DNA of 64,000 nt from Macrocystis pyrifera (taxonomy: Eukaryota; Sar; Phaeophyceae; Laminariales; Laminariaceae). Both the position numbers and the translations under genes were made by a program. The notes under the pieces were generated by a model that worked only from the letters and a program-made list of their open reading frames with translations, did no database searches and was not told the DNA's origin. Location: positions 20,216,168 through 20,280,167 of the forward strand of contig JASSKH010000002.1 of the NCBI GenBank assembly GCA_031763025.1. The letters run 5' to 3'. Positions 33,501-45,327 of this stretch are shown here, piece by piece; position 1 is the stretch's first letter, and the number at the start of each line of letters is the position of its first letter.

Positions 33501-33975
33501 ACTCTCAGTGCTCGGACTACAATTTGTTCTCGAGCATTTCTCTGTGAAACCTTGATGTTACCCTGAGCACCCAGAAACATTTATTTTGAGGCAACATATA
33601 TTTTGTACCAGTATGTATGTGCTGTACCTTACTCAACCGGTCACAAAGTACTATGGCGCAACCTCGACCTCGCGCACCTTTTTTGTACTTACGAACTTAA
33701 ATTAATCGCCGCGAGTCGGCTGGATCAATATATCCACTTGCCGCTACCCTATTTTACATTTTTGTAGTAATGATCCCACACTAATTCCGTGAACAGTATA
33801 ATAGTCTGTCCTCAAAAATATGTCGTGTGAGTTCTTCACGTTAAAATGATGGGTGGATGCAGGTACTACTACTACTTCTCCACAAGTGTGCAGGGTTGTA
33901 TACGAATATTATTTCGCTCTTGCGCCACTCCCCAATTCATACGGCACCTCCCGGAGGGGAACCTTGTACCTCGTA
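30505..33975 (+). repeat. X family, copy 1 (interrupted by a solo LTR)
   Basis: Colinear with 36650-39240 (+) and 52255-54868 (-). In order: TTTTCGTACTTTTGCCAAC; TTCGCACGAGCGCTTTT; a block with CACGGACACGGGAAGCC; CAGCAGCAGCAG followed by GGCACACCTTGCGCGTATGG; GAGGTTCGACTCGCACCATC followed by a T-run; CACCTTGCTTTTCTGA; an array of degenerate CTCGCAGTATTTCG units (32940-33540); and TGCGCCACTCCCC with CCTCCCGGAGGGGAACC. Without the LTR it is about 2.7 kb. Frames such as 30460-30987 are partly shared between copies but interrupted differently. I cannot assign a class and see no transposase. Confidence 0.85.
32044..32793 (-). mobile_element. Solo LTR, 750 bp, with 5-bp target duplication
   Basis: On the minus strand it starts TGGTGTCGCC and ends CCGCATCACA, that is TG...CA. 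Flanking bases are ACCAA (32039-32043) and ACCAG (32794-32798), a 5-bp duplication with one mismatch. Both paralogous X copies lack it: the unbroken sequence TACCAGTACATCC is at 38035-38047 and the inverted form ACTGGCAC at 53646-53653. No primer binding site, coding region or second LTR is attached. Formation by LTR-LTR recombination is the standard explanation. Ty1/copia and Ty3/gypsy cannot be told apart without an internal region. Confidence 0.92.
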
Positions 33976-34222
33976 TCGCTGATACTGTCGGCATCGCAAT
34001 CGTCAACGAAATCTGAAACAATTTTGTTCATGTCCGCCATCCGCATCTATGTTCGTTGTCAATCTCGAAACCTGCTATCGATCTTATGTCCGTTTCGCTA
34101 TTCGTTATCGACCTCAAAATCGCGCAATCAGATACTAGTGTCCGCCATACATATCTGTATGTATACGTATGTTTGTCACGATGTACAAGGCTTCCTGCGG
34201 AGTGTCAGAGTAAGATGGAGTT

Positions 34223-34650
34223 GCTTCTTGTACGAATACGACTTCGTTTAGTTGGGTTTGGGCTATTCCGCCAATTATCGCAGGCTATATGCTGCAATTG
34301 GGGTAATGGCCTAATGAAAGCCAACCAAACCAAGTTGTGTTCGTGAAAAAAACGAAAATATCATCTTGGCAGCAATAATAATGTGACCCACGAGCGGGCG
34401 ACGTAGGAGTAAGGTTTAAACCCGGCGAACAACAGGGTAATACCAGGTACTATTTGGTCCGGGGCAAAGGCATGGCGGGGATGGTATTAGTTGGAGGAGG
34501 GTTCGGTACGGGGGTAAAGGCAGCAGTGCGCCCGCAACAACAACGGTTATGGAAACGTCGTACAGCAGTTGTTGGACGGCGGCGATTTCGATATTTACTT
34601 GTACTTATACGTACTGTCGTAGAGTTTCCTTCGGAGATGTCGTGTTAAAA
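34223..34650 (-). mobile_element. Element F, copy C (3' fragment)
   Basis: The terminal hairpin (about 34223-34352, arms around GGGTTTGGGCTATTCCGCC and GGGGTAATGGCC) is followed by a region whose minus strand encodes NIEIAAVQQLLYDVSITVVVAG, aligning with the OTU-like segment of copies A and B (34480-34625). A one-base frame change follows VVVAG. It is more diverged than A and B are from each other, so it is probably older. Confidence 0.7.
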
Positions 34651-34800
34651 CCATAACGAGGAAACAAAAGTCCACATCAATATGCCTGAATACTTGTTTG
34701 AGTTATCCACCTACTTCGTCTGCTTGAATTCGAGAAAATGATAATCAACCCTATTTCCAGCAGAAAATACAGACGTTGAAAATTCAAGTTATTTAATTGT

Positions 34801-35154
34801 GTGTTTGGATCAGATTACATCCCCGAATCGGAAAATAAAGAAATACATGAATTATCTAAAAGTAACAGGGCCACCATCCACATGCACGAAGAAAGCAATA
34901 ACTCACTCACGTACGACCCGACTGATCGGCCCACCCTCCTGAACACCCACCCACGGATCATCGACAAACCCACCAACAGGCCCACCCACACACAATGCTC
35001 CGCCCAAGACTGCTGTACGATGAAATACGCGCCTGGTAAAATACTCAAACCCATACAATTGCTGCAACTAAAACGAAAAAGAAGTAGCACTCGAAAACAC
35101 AAAGACGAAGGTAATAAAAATACCCACCTCCCAAAAATGCTGGTACGCAACTAA
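34801..35154 (+). CDS. Unrecognised ORF, tentative
   Basis: An open frame of 117 codons (GTG at 34801; first ATG inside at MHEESNN) is Asn/Thr/Lys/His-rich and ends KNTHLPKMLVRN before TAA. It is not triplet-repeat DNA, has no partner copy in the window and lies between an F fragment and AT-rich sequence. The opposite strand is also open for 111 codons, which weakens the case. No domain recognised. Confidence 0.2.
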   Translation: MFGSDYIPESENKEIHELSKSNRATIHMHEESNNSLTYDPTDRPTLLNTHPRIIDKPTNRPTHTQCSAQDCCTMKYAPGKILKPIQLLQLKRKRSSTRKHKDEGNKNTHLPKMLVRN

Positions 35155-36595
35155 TGCAGGGGAATTCGACTCACGTGTCTGCGCTCGTCAGTTGAGCGCC
35201 GCACCGACAACATACTCTTCGTATATTTTAGGTTCATCCTCTGACGATTTTAATTTTTTGGACCTTTTATATTGGATTTAGAGCAGGAGCGGCTATCTCG
35301 CTCAGTTTTGAGTGTTTTTCCATTCTGACTCGACTTTTGGGGATCCAATTTTTTTTTTTATTAGTATGGAGAAATATGTCTTGGAATTAGCTTGGAAACG
35401 ATTGACCTGAAAATAGTGTATTGTCTTCAAATTAGTTTGGATTGGTTGATCACAATCCAGTGTCGGTGTCGGGGAGATCCGCCCCGCTCCCGGGAAGAGA
35501 GCGAGCCGTCACCGGGAGAGCGCCTCTGCGCGCCCCACGGTCCCCGACTTCGTCATCGGTGCCCGTTCTTTCGTTGGGGTCACCGACGGCGTTGTTACAG
35601 GCAGACCACAGCAACAGCAGCAAAAACAAAGCAGCAGTGTCGAAAATGTATTATAAAGAATACCAGAACAACGAAAAAAACACTCAAAACGTATTGGAAC
35701 CGGAACGCATACGTGTATCATACAGGAGGGGCATATATATGTAGACATCTAAAGTAAGGCAAAGTGTGTCCTGTCAAAGGCCCGAGGGTTCCACGCTAGC
35801 ACTTGGTAGTGCGGTGTCAGTCAGTCGAGGCATCTCAAGTCAAAGTTGCCGTCTCCTGACATCTTTTCTGCGGAGAGCTAAAACAGCAATCAGTGCGTGA
35901 TGATGAGAGCCAAAAACAAACCGAACGCGATAAAAGAGTTGGAAAAAAATTGTTTTGGCGACTCTCGCACGGCCCAACATTAGCGACAAATACCATGTAA
36001 ATAAACATGATAGGTTTCCTGTCATACATAGCTGTAAGTCACAAATTGCAGTGGTGACGGGATGCGGGCGAAAAACACCTAACACACACACAAAAAAAAC
36101 TGGCAAGCAGGAAGAAGAGTTACAGATATACCAGTACAGCAGCAGCAGACCAGCAGCAGCAGCCGCAGGCAGAGCAGGACCTTTAACTATTGCTTCCCCT
36201 TTCTTCCGTACTCTTGCTTTCCTGAAACATACACCAGTATTGTGGTGCTTTGCTCTCTGTCCGCATGTGTTCAAAAAAGAACGACAGTATTAATAGTTCA
36301 ATTCGGCAAACAAGATACATACAACAGCAGTAGTAGTACGTACTGGTACGTTTCGTGTTTGCTGTCACAGCCGTCAAGACACGGCAGCTGTCCGTGATGA
36401 GGGAGTGCGGTGAAATCGTGAAACATTGCTGACGGGCTAGTCGTGCCGTGCGTACGTCACCTCGGGTGCTGACACTATTAATAAACGCCTGCCTGCTGCA
36501 GGCTAGTCGTGCTCGTCGCCTGCTGTAAGCTGCTGACTCTAAAAGCCAGACTGCTTGGGCTTGTCGTACCGACCGACGCCTGGTACGAACCGAAG
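35155..36595. other. No supported gene
   Basis: A GC-rich patch at 35460-35600 gives overlapping plus-strand frames (35392-35757 and 35442-35744) without recognisable domains. A CAG run lies at 36135-36175. No repeat partner was found for most of this stretch. Confidence 0.4.
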
Positions 36596-36630
36596 AGCTA
36601 GCAAGTGACACCGACCCTGGACCCTGAAAA
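36590..36630 (-). repeat. Element F 5'-end fragment
   Basis: AAGAGCTAGCAAGTGACACCGACCC is the outer end of F copy B (46238-46264) and, inverted, of copy A (11455-11480). Only about 40 bp remain, directly upstream of X copy 2. It could be a truncated F end or shared target sequence. Confidence 0.6.
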
Positions 36631-36649
36631 AATAGTTATATCTATACCT

Positions 36650-39240
36650 GGTACGTATGTTTGTCAATTTTTCGTACTTTTGCCAACTTTTTTCTTCGTA
36701 CGAGCACTTTTCGGCAAAACACCAAGTTCTCGGACACGGGAAGCCGGACATTGGTCGAGGTCTCGGCGTGATCTGTGCACTCTGAAGCGCGTGGCGGGCG
36801 TTCAAAGTTTTTTTGCAGGCGGGAGTGGACAAGACCATTCCCCAGGTTTCAGTACGAGAGGCCTTATTTTGTACATACGTACCAGCACAATGTTCTCTGT
36901 TTTCTACCCTAGGCTCTCATGACCTGTGAGCACACCGTCTGGACATATACCAGGTACACAACAGACAACACACACATATCATATCCTATCGTTACAACGC
37001 TGCCGCCCACACGCTGTGCGTGTACGACACACCCATATGCGCAGTATTGAAGTGGCCAGTGTTTATCGGAGCGTGCCATCCGTATTCCACCGTCTTTTTA
37101 CCAGGTACCCAGAAATATTTTCATACGTATATACCAAGGCTAACGTACCTGTACATTTGCTTGTGTTTGTTGCACCAAGCACGGCCCAGACAACAAAAGC
37201 AGCAGTACACAGAGCGCTTCCCTCCAGCTCCCTAGAGTATCACAACCCTGCTACCCAGCAGCAGCAGCAGGGGGCACACCTTGCGCGTATGGATGATCGT
37301 ACTGCGGCTATTATGGTCGATTTATCGGAGACTTCGATCGATCACTAGACTACGCCACCACCACATCATCAATCTCCTCACTGCTGCTTCTTCTGCGTAT
37401 TGTTGTGTGTGATCCAACATTGTCACTGCTGCAGCTGTGCTCAGTACAGTGCGCCAACAGCGGCAGCAGGTAGCGTACTATGCGCATTAGGCAGATCCGC
37501 GCTGTATTCTCAGTACTATGGTAGTGTTTGTTGTTGTCATTGGCATTGGCCTACACGTATCTGCTGCAGTGTGTGACCGGCTTTTTTGGCTCCGTACCGA
37601 TCATCCCCGGATCGTGTACGTTCGTCGAGTCCGGTACAACAAATCGTTCGTACAAGCATCGTGTACAGCAGGATTCGTACAAAACATACTCGCAGCTTCT
37701 GACTGCTGTGTGTCCTACACTGCTGACCGATAGATCCTAGAGCCAGCTGAAAGGGCAGCAGTACACGTTCCTTTGTCGCAGTACGCGTATCTTCTGCTGT
37801 CGTATCATATCACATGGTATTTTACAGCAATACTGCTGTACATGCAGTTGTACCTGTACAAGCTACTCTTAAGAGATCCTGCAATGTGTTTTAAACTGCG
37901 TAAAACACACATCGTGCCATTTGTATGAGTACTGCTGTAGCGTAGATGGCACACTGCGCTTGATAGTATTTTCGTTACCGAGGTTCGACTCGCACGATCC
38001 TCGCTTTTTTATTTTCAACTTTTGACTTATTTCGTACCAGTACATCCACCTTGCTTTTCTGACCTACTATTCATACGTATGGTACAACATGAGTTGTGTG
38101 TTTTTACGCAAGGCGGCGGAGTTTGGGCGCGTTTATGCGTGGCGTGCGTTCACACCTCAACTTTTCACAGTTGCTCCCCATACTTGGGAGTTCGAGAAAA
38201 TACTGTAGGTACCTCGTGCACTCGCAGTATTTCGGGTTTGTACTGCAGCAGATACTGCCAGTGCGCGCAGTGTACGAGGTTTTGCACTACTTCGGATACT
38301 ACTCTGCGGATACTTACGGGCTCGCACTAATTCGGGATTCGCTACTGTTGCTGCTGTGGATACTCCCTGTTGACACGGCGCACAGACGGTCGAAGTATGT
38401 TCGTCATACTCCAAGTATACTGGGCATATTGAGAACACTACCAACGGACGAAATACTGATTGTAATTACACTACCCGCAGTACAGATGGTCCCACGAGTG
38501 AGAGTGGGAGCAAATTACTTTCGCTGGGGACGACTCGAGCACTTGAGCACTGGCAGTATTTCGGGGATAGGTATTGCGAGCAGTATGTGCCGCAAGCACT
38601 CTCATTAGCTCGAGGTTTTGCACTGCGGATATTGCCTGTACTCCAAGTATTCATGTTTCGATACTGCGGGTACACATATGCCTGTGCTCTCGAGGTTCAG
38701 TGCTGCTCATACTCATCAGTAGTCTCAGTAGTTTGGCCTTTTCAGTACTCGCAATATTTTGGCCACCACTCCAATACTCTCAGTGCTCAGACTACGAATT
38801 GTTCTCGAGCATCTACCGTACCTGTAAATTCTTTACTTCACTCTGAGCGCCGAGAAACATTTACTTTGGGGGAATATATTCTGCATGTGCTGGATTTTAC
38901 TCAGCCGGCCACAAAGAATAATGTCGCAATCTCGACCTCACGCAACTTTTTGTCCTTACTTTTACGCCGCAAGCATTGAATTGATCGCCGCGAGTCATCT
39001 GTTCCGGATTAATATCCACTCACCGGTACCCTCTCTTGTATTATTGTAGTCGTAATGATCCCACACTTCTTTCACAAACAGTAGTATATAGCCTGTCCGC
39101 AAACATATGTGTGTGTTCTCCACATCAATCATGGGTGGATGCAGTTAGTTATGAACAGGTGTGCAGGTAGTTCATACGAGTACTATTTCGTTCTTGCGCC
39201 ACTCCCCTAGGCATCTCCCGGAGGGGAACCTTGTATCCAT
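36650..39240 (+). repeat. X family, copy 2
   Basis: Uninterrupted copy of X, about 2.6 kb, with all blocks listed for copy 1. It carries the empty site for the LTR at 38036-38040 (ACCAG). The degenerate CTCGCAGTATTTCGGG array spans 38190-38790. Open frames at 36605-36922 and 36926-37348 partly match frames in the other copies but differ by stops. Confidence 0.85.
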
Positions 39241-39330
39241 CATCAATATCCGATATCGACACCGAGTATCGATATCGATACCAATATCGAAATAACGGAC
39301 CCCACGTCCGCCCCATTATATATATTATAT

Positions 39331-39847
39331 GTGGGTTGGGTTGGCGTCGGTTGGCAACGACACTGTAAAACATGCCGCTCACTACGTGAGCTAGACATCC
39401 AGGGTATCGTTTTTATTTACTTATTTATCTTTTGGCGGTCGCCCACAGCTGGTTGTCAAGTTAGACCATTTGTGCGAAGTAAAGAACCTTTACTCTGCAC
39501 AAGGGAATTGATCGTATCACGTAGTGTTCAAGGTAAGGCACCCAAGAGGCAGTTACATAGTACTCCCATTGCTGTCTCTGGAAGTGGCTACATCGGAAAT
39601 TAAACTAACTCATTGAGGCTGTCATCCATATGCAAGTCCGCCTCACAAGCGGTTCTTAGTAGGATGCAGCTCACCCTTCATGCGACTCGCCGGACACCTC
39701 ACGGCGCTTCGCGCTTGGTGCAAGCAATGTCTGCCTGGTCGGTGAAAACCCGACACACTCCGTCCCGGCATTGTAGGGATGCGAGGGTCTATGGTCATAC
39801 GACTACGGCCATGCATGAGATCGAGTACATCTCTCGTACCGAGTACA
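39331..39847 (+). mobile_element. Element E, full-length copy
   Basis: Aligns over its whole length with 46354-46872 and with the reverse complement of 41241-41760. It begins GTGGGTTGGGTTGGCGTCGG after a TA-rich run, includes CATGCCGCTCACTACGTGAG, GGCGGTCGCCCACAGCTGG, TTCAAGGTAAGGCACCCAAG and CACGGCGCTTCGCG, and ends GATCGAGTACAT...GAGTACA followed by CCCC. The 3' 270 bp are also found truncated at 12661. Predicted frames are not conserved by selection in any obvious way. Non-autonomous retroposon is my best guess; no pol III boxes are certain. Confidence 0.85.
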
Positions 39848-40576
39848 CCCCACCTCCAGGTTCATCTTGACCTTGCAGTAGATGTATCCCTGGTAAATTG
39901 GCTCCTCCTTGAACGTAACCGTCTTGCCCACTTGCTTTGGCACCTATTCAAATTGGTAGCAGTACATGGAACGCATGTTACATAGTTATGTTACTAGGAG
40001 TAAATCAACAGCTAAAAACTTTAACACCTACCAGATATGTACCAACCATACACATATTAATGCAGTACTGACTAGGGTTTAGAGTCGGCCCCTCCACCCC
40101 GATGGCGAAGGGAACATGTGTTATAAAAATGGACCGGGAAAACGAAATGTAGTTTATCGTGAGTTTATTGAGGATGGGAGGTTAACTTTTGGGTGAGGCC
40201 ACCTTTTTCACGATGGGCCAATTCCGAAAAAGAAAGCTGGATATAAGTAGCGTATTATATGTTCTAAAACTAAGGGTACTGGAACGCGTGACCAATAAAA
40301 ATATCGTTGTGTTCAGTTCTGCCAGACCGGTCGAAAAGGGTTGAGACACTTCCTGTGATTGTGTGTTCTGACGGTTGTCGAATGGAAACGAACTGCGATA
40401 TATACTCTACGTGCACGAATATTATTCAAAAAGTACGCAAGACAACGTAACGACAAGAGAAGGGGTACCAAAACAAAAAAAAAAACTGGAACCGCACCCC
40501 TATTTCCGAGACCCGGTTAAGCAAGGGTTACTTTGTTGTATATCCTTCGAAATGTCACACTATTATTCTCGGTAAC
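39848..40576. other. No supported gene
   Basis: Unclassified, moderately AT-rich. No partner copies or domains seen. Confidence 0.4.
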
Positions 40577-40730
40577 GTCGGGGGTTGGCTTAACGGGCGT
40601 GGTACGAGAACCACGACACCGGCCGCTACTTCTCGTTCCCTATCATACTGCCAGTACCCGAAAATCCCCTCCCCAGCCGACCGGCCGGGGCCCTGACACA
40701 TGCGGTTTCGGACCATCAACTCCCAAATAG
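40577..40730 (-). repeat. Fragment of the recombinase-element end
   Basis: GGTTGGCTTAACGGGCGTGGT and CCCCAGCCGACCGGCCGGGGC match 46314-46332 and 46875-46897. At the latter locus element E (46354-46872) lies between these two blocks. So this is a second, E-free copy of the terminal region of the tyrosine recombinase element. Confidence 0.7.
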
Positions 40731-40887
40731 AATAAAATCATTAACATGCTCGTACCCCCTTCTGCTAGTGAGCCCGGCTACCAGTCAATCGCACCCACTA
40801 ACATAAATTTTGTCGCACGTTGTGGTCAGACCATTCATGTATAGCCGCTCCGTTTCACACGCCTTCGAAAGAAGGGGCGGGCGGGCG

Positions 40888-41170
40888 GGAGAAACCACAA
40901 CAGTAGACCTAGTCTAGGCCTATCAATCGGCAGCGGGCAGTGTCATGCTGTGTGCTCGTGTGTCTCTGCGCTGCACGCGCAACTATGCACTTCAAGCATG
41001 AGGTACTCAAACGTGACCCCCCATTTCCGTCCTCCTTGCCTTCAACCAAGGAAATACCCTCACGTCGGTAGAGCCCACGACTAACAAACAGTAAATTCGA
41101 ATGGTTGGTAACAAAAACTCACCTTTCTTACTGTATGGTTGACGTTAGAAATGTTATGCATTGTTGTGTA
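40888..41170 (-). repeat. Family Z, partial copy 3
   Basis: Matches 57555-57830 directly: GACCTAGTCTAGGCCTATC against GATCTAGTCTAAGCCTGTT, then CAATCGGCAGCGGGCAG, CGTGACCCCCCATTTCCGTC, CGTCGGTAGAGCCC and TTGACGTTAGAAATG. About 80 percent identical by eye. Confidence 0.75.
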
Positions 41171-41207
41171 TCCTTCGAATTGTCTGGCTATTATTATCTG
41201 CGACGTG

Positions 41208-41210
<3 letters not shown>

Positions 41211-41240
<30 letters not shown>
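41211..41240. repeat. G30 homopolymer at the 3' end of an inverted E copy
   Basis: Thirty consecutive G residues directly abut TGTACTCGAT, the inverted 3' end of element E. Confidence 0.95.
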
Positions 41241-41241
<1 letters not shown>

Positions 41242-41760
41242 GTACTCGATAAGAGAGATGTACTCGATCTCATGCATGGCCGTAGTCGTATGACCATAGA
41301 CTCTCGCATCCCTACAATGCCGGGACGGAGCATGTCGGGTTTTCACCGACCAGGCAGACATTGCTTGCACCAAGCGCGAAGCGCCGTGAGGTGTCCGGCG
41401 AGTCGCATGAAGGGTGAGCTGCATCCTACTAAGAACCGCTTGTGAGGCGGACTTGCATATGGATGACAGCTTCAATGAGTTAGTTTAATTTCCGGTGTGG
41501 CCACTTCCAGAGACAGCAATGGAAGTACTATGTAACTGCCTCTTGGGTGCCTTACCTTGAAAACTGCGTGATACGATCAATTCCCTTGTGCAGAGTAAAG
41601 GCTCTTTACTTCGCACAAATGATCTAACTAGACGACCAGCTGTGGGCGACCGCCAACAAAAAAAAAAAAACGGTGCCCTGGATATCTAGCTCACGTAGTG
41701 AGCGGCACATTTTACAGTGTCGTTGCCAACCGACGCCAACCCAACTCATCTATAATATAT
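41241..41760 (-). mobile_element. Element E, full-length copy, inverted
   Basis: Reverse-complement partner of 39331-39847 and 46354-46872. Its 3' end faces the G30 tract (C30 in element orientation). Its 5' end (CCAACCCAAC, then a TATAATATATAT run) abuts the terminal hairpin end of F copy B at 41764. Confidence 0.88.
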
Positions 41761-42079
41761 ATACAAGGCTTTCCTTCGGAGTGGGTATTCCGTCGTTTCT
41801 TGTGCAAATACATTTGGTTTGGTTGGCTTTGGGCTATGACGCCAATTGTTGCAATTGGCGTAACAATTGGCGTCATAGCCCAAAGCTAACCAAACTAAAT
41901 GCATTTTTATTTGTGTAAGAAACGGTGAAGGATGTGATTAATAATAATCGCGTTTATTTCTAAATGTAATAATGTGAAACGAAAGATCGGGTGACGCAAG
42001 AGTAACAAGAATGACATTCGTGTAACGATATAGCGCAATAGTAAGAATAACATATTTCATCAGTGCGGGGAGAGTGGAG

Positions 42080-42590
42080 TAGTGCATGGCATGTGGATGA
42101 TATACAACATACAGGCTGTTCTTTAAACGAGGGTTCGGGACAGGAGGGAAAGCAGCAGTGCCGGCAACGACAAAACGGTTATGGAAATGTTGTATAATTG
42201 CTGGGCGACCGCGATTTCGATGTAGCCAGCAAAGGAGTTTGGATGAGACATGATACGTAAATAGTCTTGCAGGCTGCTGTAGTAACACGAGACGGGAGGC
42301 CCAGAATGTGGATCTGTTCGCTGTTGAACCCGTTGGATATGTGTAGCAAGAAATAATCGTGATTTTGGGAAATGTGGTAAACAATTTGTTGTCTTTCGTT
42401 CGTCCTGGATGGCGACACTTTTGCTTGGCGTATTGCTTCCGCTAAGCCCTGGAGCAGGCGAAATGGGAGGGAGTCTTCTTGCGCTTGATGATGTCTCCGT
42501 CTTTGATGGTGGAGTCCGTCAGGCGGCAGTTGTAGCTCTTGCCACAGACCTGGTCGAAGTAAACACAGATAGGGTGCGCGGGGGGTCGGG
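42080..42590 (-). pseudogene. OTU-like cysteine protease relic of element F (copy B)
   Basis: Aligns with 12985-13511. The minus strand reads SYNCRLTDSTIKDGDI, HFACSRALAEAI (over a stop), TNERQQIVYHISQNHDYFLL, then after a one-base shift SSLQDYLRIMSHPNSFAGYI and EIAVAQQLYNISIT, a further shift, and YVVYHPHAMHYSTLPALMKY. Here MSHPN runs straight into FAGYIEI, which shows that the frame break at that point in copy A is secondary. Shifts elsewhere make copy B inactive too. The independent damage in A and B implies both descend from an intact OTU-coding ancestor. Confidence 0.55.
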
Positions 42591-42630
42591 AGTGGGGAGT
42601 GGCGTGCAGGGAATGGCGGGGGAGGGGGAA

Positions 42631-42632
<2 letters not shown>

Positions 42633-42680
<48 letters not shown>
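42633..42680. repeat. G48 homopolymer
   Basis: Forty-eight uninterrupted G residues (C48 on the F coding strand) separate AGGGGGAAGA from AGAGTTCATTATTAG. It is the unoccupied counterpart of the E insertion site in copy A. Confidence 0.95.
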
Positions 42681-42681
<1 letters not shown>

Positions 42682-43029
42682 GAGTTCATTATTAGTACTG
42701 CTCGACAGCGGCACAACAGCAGTACGTAATCGCTTGCTAAACGACGACAGCAGCGGCAGAAGCAGCAAGTACGTGCGTAATACGCAGCAGGAAAACGGCC
42801 AAAATCTTTTTTTAACGTACCAAAACTACCCTTTGGGTGCATGCAGAAACGATCAAGAAAAAACAGCAATCCGAATTCATACGAACAATCATTGGATCTT
42901 GAGGCAGCATTAGCAGTATTAGCAGCAGCAGCAGCAACTGCTTCGAGCAGTGGTTGCGGCAGCATTAGCAACACTAGTAGCAGCAGAAGCAGCAATGGAT
43001 TGCCGCAGCGTTGGCAGCAGTAGCAGCAT

Positions 43030-45140
43030 AGCAACGATATGAAAAAAAAAGAAGAAAAAAGTATGTACCCTGGTATGCCGCGACCGCAAAAACTACGGAA
43101 TTTCATTGACGAAACAAAAATATGTACACACAAATGACCAGCATGATGTACGGCAACAACACAGCAGCAACACCACAGCAGCGGCGGAGCAGCGGTATGA
43201 AAAGAACGAAGCCCAAAACGAGAAAAAGCGGTACGTACGCAAAATGCAGCAGCAAAATGACCAACATGTTTTTTTCAGGTACCAAAACGACCATTTAGGT
43301 ACAAAAACGATCAAGAAAGACAATAATCCGAGTACATACGAAGATTCAGTGAATATTGCGGCAGCATTAGCATTAGCAGCAGCAGCAGCAGCAAAAACAG
43401 CAACGGATCGCCGCAACGTTGGCTGCAGCAGCAGCAGCATAGCAACGATATGAAACGAAGGAAGAAAAAAACTATGTACCCTGGACTGCCGCAATCGCAA
43501 AACCTACGGAATTTCATTGACGATACAGAAATATGTACACACACAAGTGTAATACACACACACAAATCACGTCCAGCATGATGTACGGCAACAACGCAGC
43601 AGCACCACAAAAAAAATCATTTGACGACACAGAAATATGTACACACGCACAAGTGTAATAGACATACAAATCATGTCCAGCATGATGTACGGCAACAACG
43701 CAGCAGCGCCACAAAACGACCAAGAAACACAATTATCCGAGTACATACGAACCTTCAGTGAACATTGCGGCAGCACTAGCAGCAGCAGCAGCAGCAGAAG
43801 CAGCAACGATATGAAAAGAAGGAAGAAACAGAGTATGTACCCCGAGACCTTCCGAAAAGTATTTTTGGTACCTCACTATAGCCCCACCCCCGCATGCTGT
43901 ACGGCAACAACGCAGCAGCAGCATCGCAACAATACGAAAAGAACCAAGCTAAATACGAGAAAAAGTAGTACGTACGCAAAATGCAGGAGAAAAACGACCA
44001 AATATTTTTTTACGTATCAAAAGAACCATTTGGGTACAAAAACGGCCAATAAAAACAATAATCCGCGTTGGCAGCAGCAGCAGCAGCATAGCAACGCATG
44101 CATATGAAAATAAGGAAGAAAAAAAACCATGCACCCTGGTACTGGTATGCCGCAATCGCAAAACCTACGGAATTTCATTGACGATACAGAAATATGTACA
44201 CACACAAGTGCAGCATGATGTACGGCAACAACGCAGCAGCACCACAGCAGCAGCAGCAGCATAGCAACGATATGAAAAGAACCAAGCCAAAAACGAAAAA
44301 AAGCAGTACGTACGCAAAATGCAGGAGCAAAACGACCAAGCAATATATTTCTTCACGTATCAAAAGAACTATTTGGGTACAAAAACGACCAAGAGAAACA
44401 ATAATCCGAGTACATACGAACATTCATTGGATATTGAGGCAGCATTAGCAGCAGCAGCAGCAGCAACGGCTTCGAGCAGTGGTTGCGGCAGCATTAGCAG
44501 CAGAAGAAGCAATGGATCGCCGCAGCGTTAGCAGCAGCAGCAGCATAGCAACGATTTTAAAAGAAGAAAAAAAAGTATGTACCTTGGTATGCCGCAATAA
44601 TAACAAAACCTACGGAAATTCATTGACGATACAAAACACACACAAGTGCAATGTACACACATAAATCACGTCCAGCATGATGTACAGATGTCGACGGGTA
44701 GAAAGAACGGTTTCACGTAAAGAACAGACACACACACGGCAACAACGCAGCAGCACCACAGCAGCAGCAGCATAGCAACGACATGAAAAGAACGAAGCCA
44801 AAAAAAAAAAGAAGCAGTATGTGCATGCACGCAAAAAATGCAGCAGCAAAACGACTAAAATATTTTTTTCAGGTACCAAAACCACCATTTATTTGGGTAC
44901 AAAAATGGCCAAGAAAAACAGTAATCCGAGTACATACGAACATTCAGTGGATATTGCGGCAGCATTAGCAGCAGCAGCAGCAGCAGAAGCAGCTACAGCA
45001 TCAGCAGCAGCAGAAGCAGCTACAGCATCAGCAGCAGCAGAAGCTGGAACGAATCGCCGCAGCGTTGGCAGCAGCAGCATAGCAACGATATGAAAATAAG
45101 AAAGAAAAAAAGCATGTACCCTGGTATGCCGCCATCGCAA
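43030..45140 (+). repeat. Expanded AGC-rich satellite of element F (about five units of 410-650 bp)
   Basis: Unit landmarks: TATGCCGCAATCGCAAAA with CCTACGGAATTTCATTGACG (near 43075, 43485, 44145, 44590 and 45125); AAATATGTACACACACAAGTG; CCAGCATGATGTACGGCAAC; GCAGCAGCA runs; CATAGCAACGATATGAAAAG; TACCAAAACGACCATTTGGG; and CAATAATCCGAGTACATACG. In most units one plus-strand frame encodes a basic stretch, then H-L-G-T-K-T-x-K-K, then N-P-S-T-Y-E-x-S, then an alanine run. Phases differ between units, so there is no single long protein. Unit length varies mainly through AGC tracts. Confidence 0.8.
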
Positions 45141-45279
45141 AACCTACGGAATTTTTTTGACGATCCAAAAATATTTACACTTCCAGCATGATGCACGGCA
45201 ACAACGCAGCAGCACTACAGCAGCAGCAAGTATACAGGAGCAGCAGGTGCACAGGAGCAGCACTCATGGCGTGGCGCTG

Positions 45280-45325
<46 letters not shown>
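45280..45325 (+). repeat. (CAG)n microsatellite, about 15 uninterrupted triplets
   Basis: The longest pure CAG run in the window, flanked by TGGCGCTGA and CCGAAAACGAGC. Absent from F copy A at the matching position. Confidence 0.9.
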
Positions 45326-45327
<2 letters not shown>

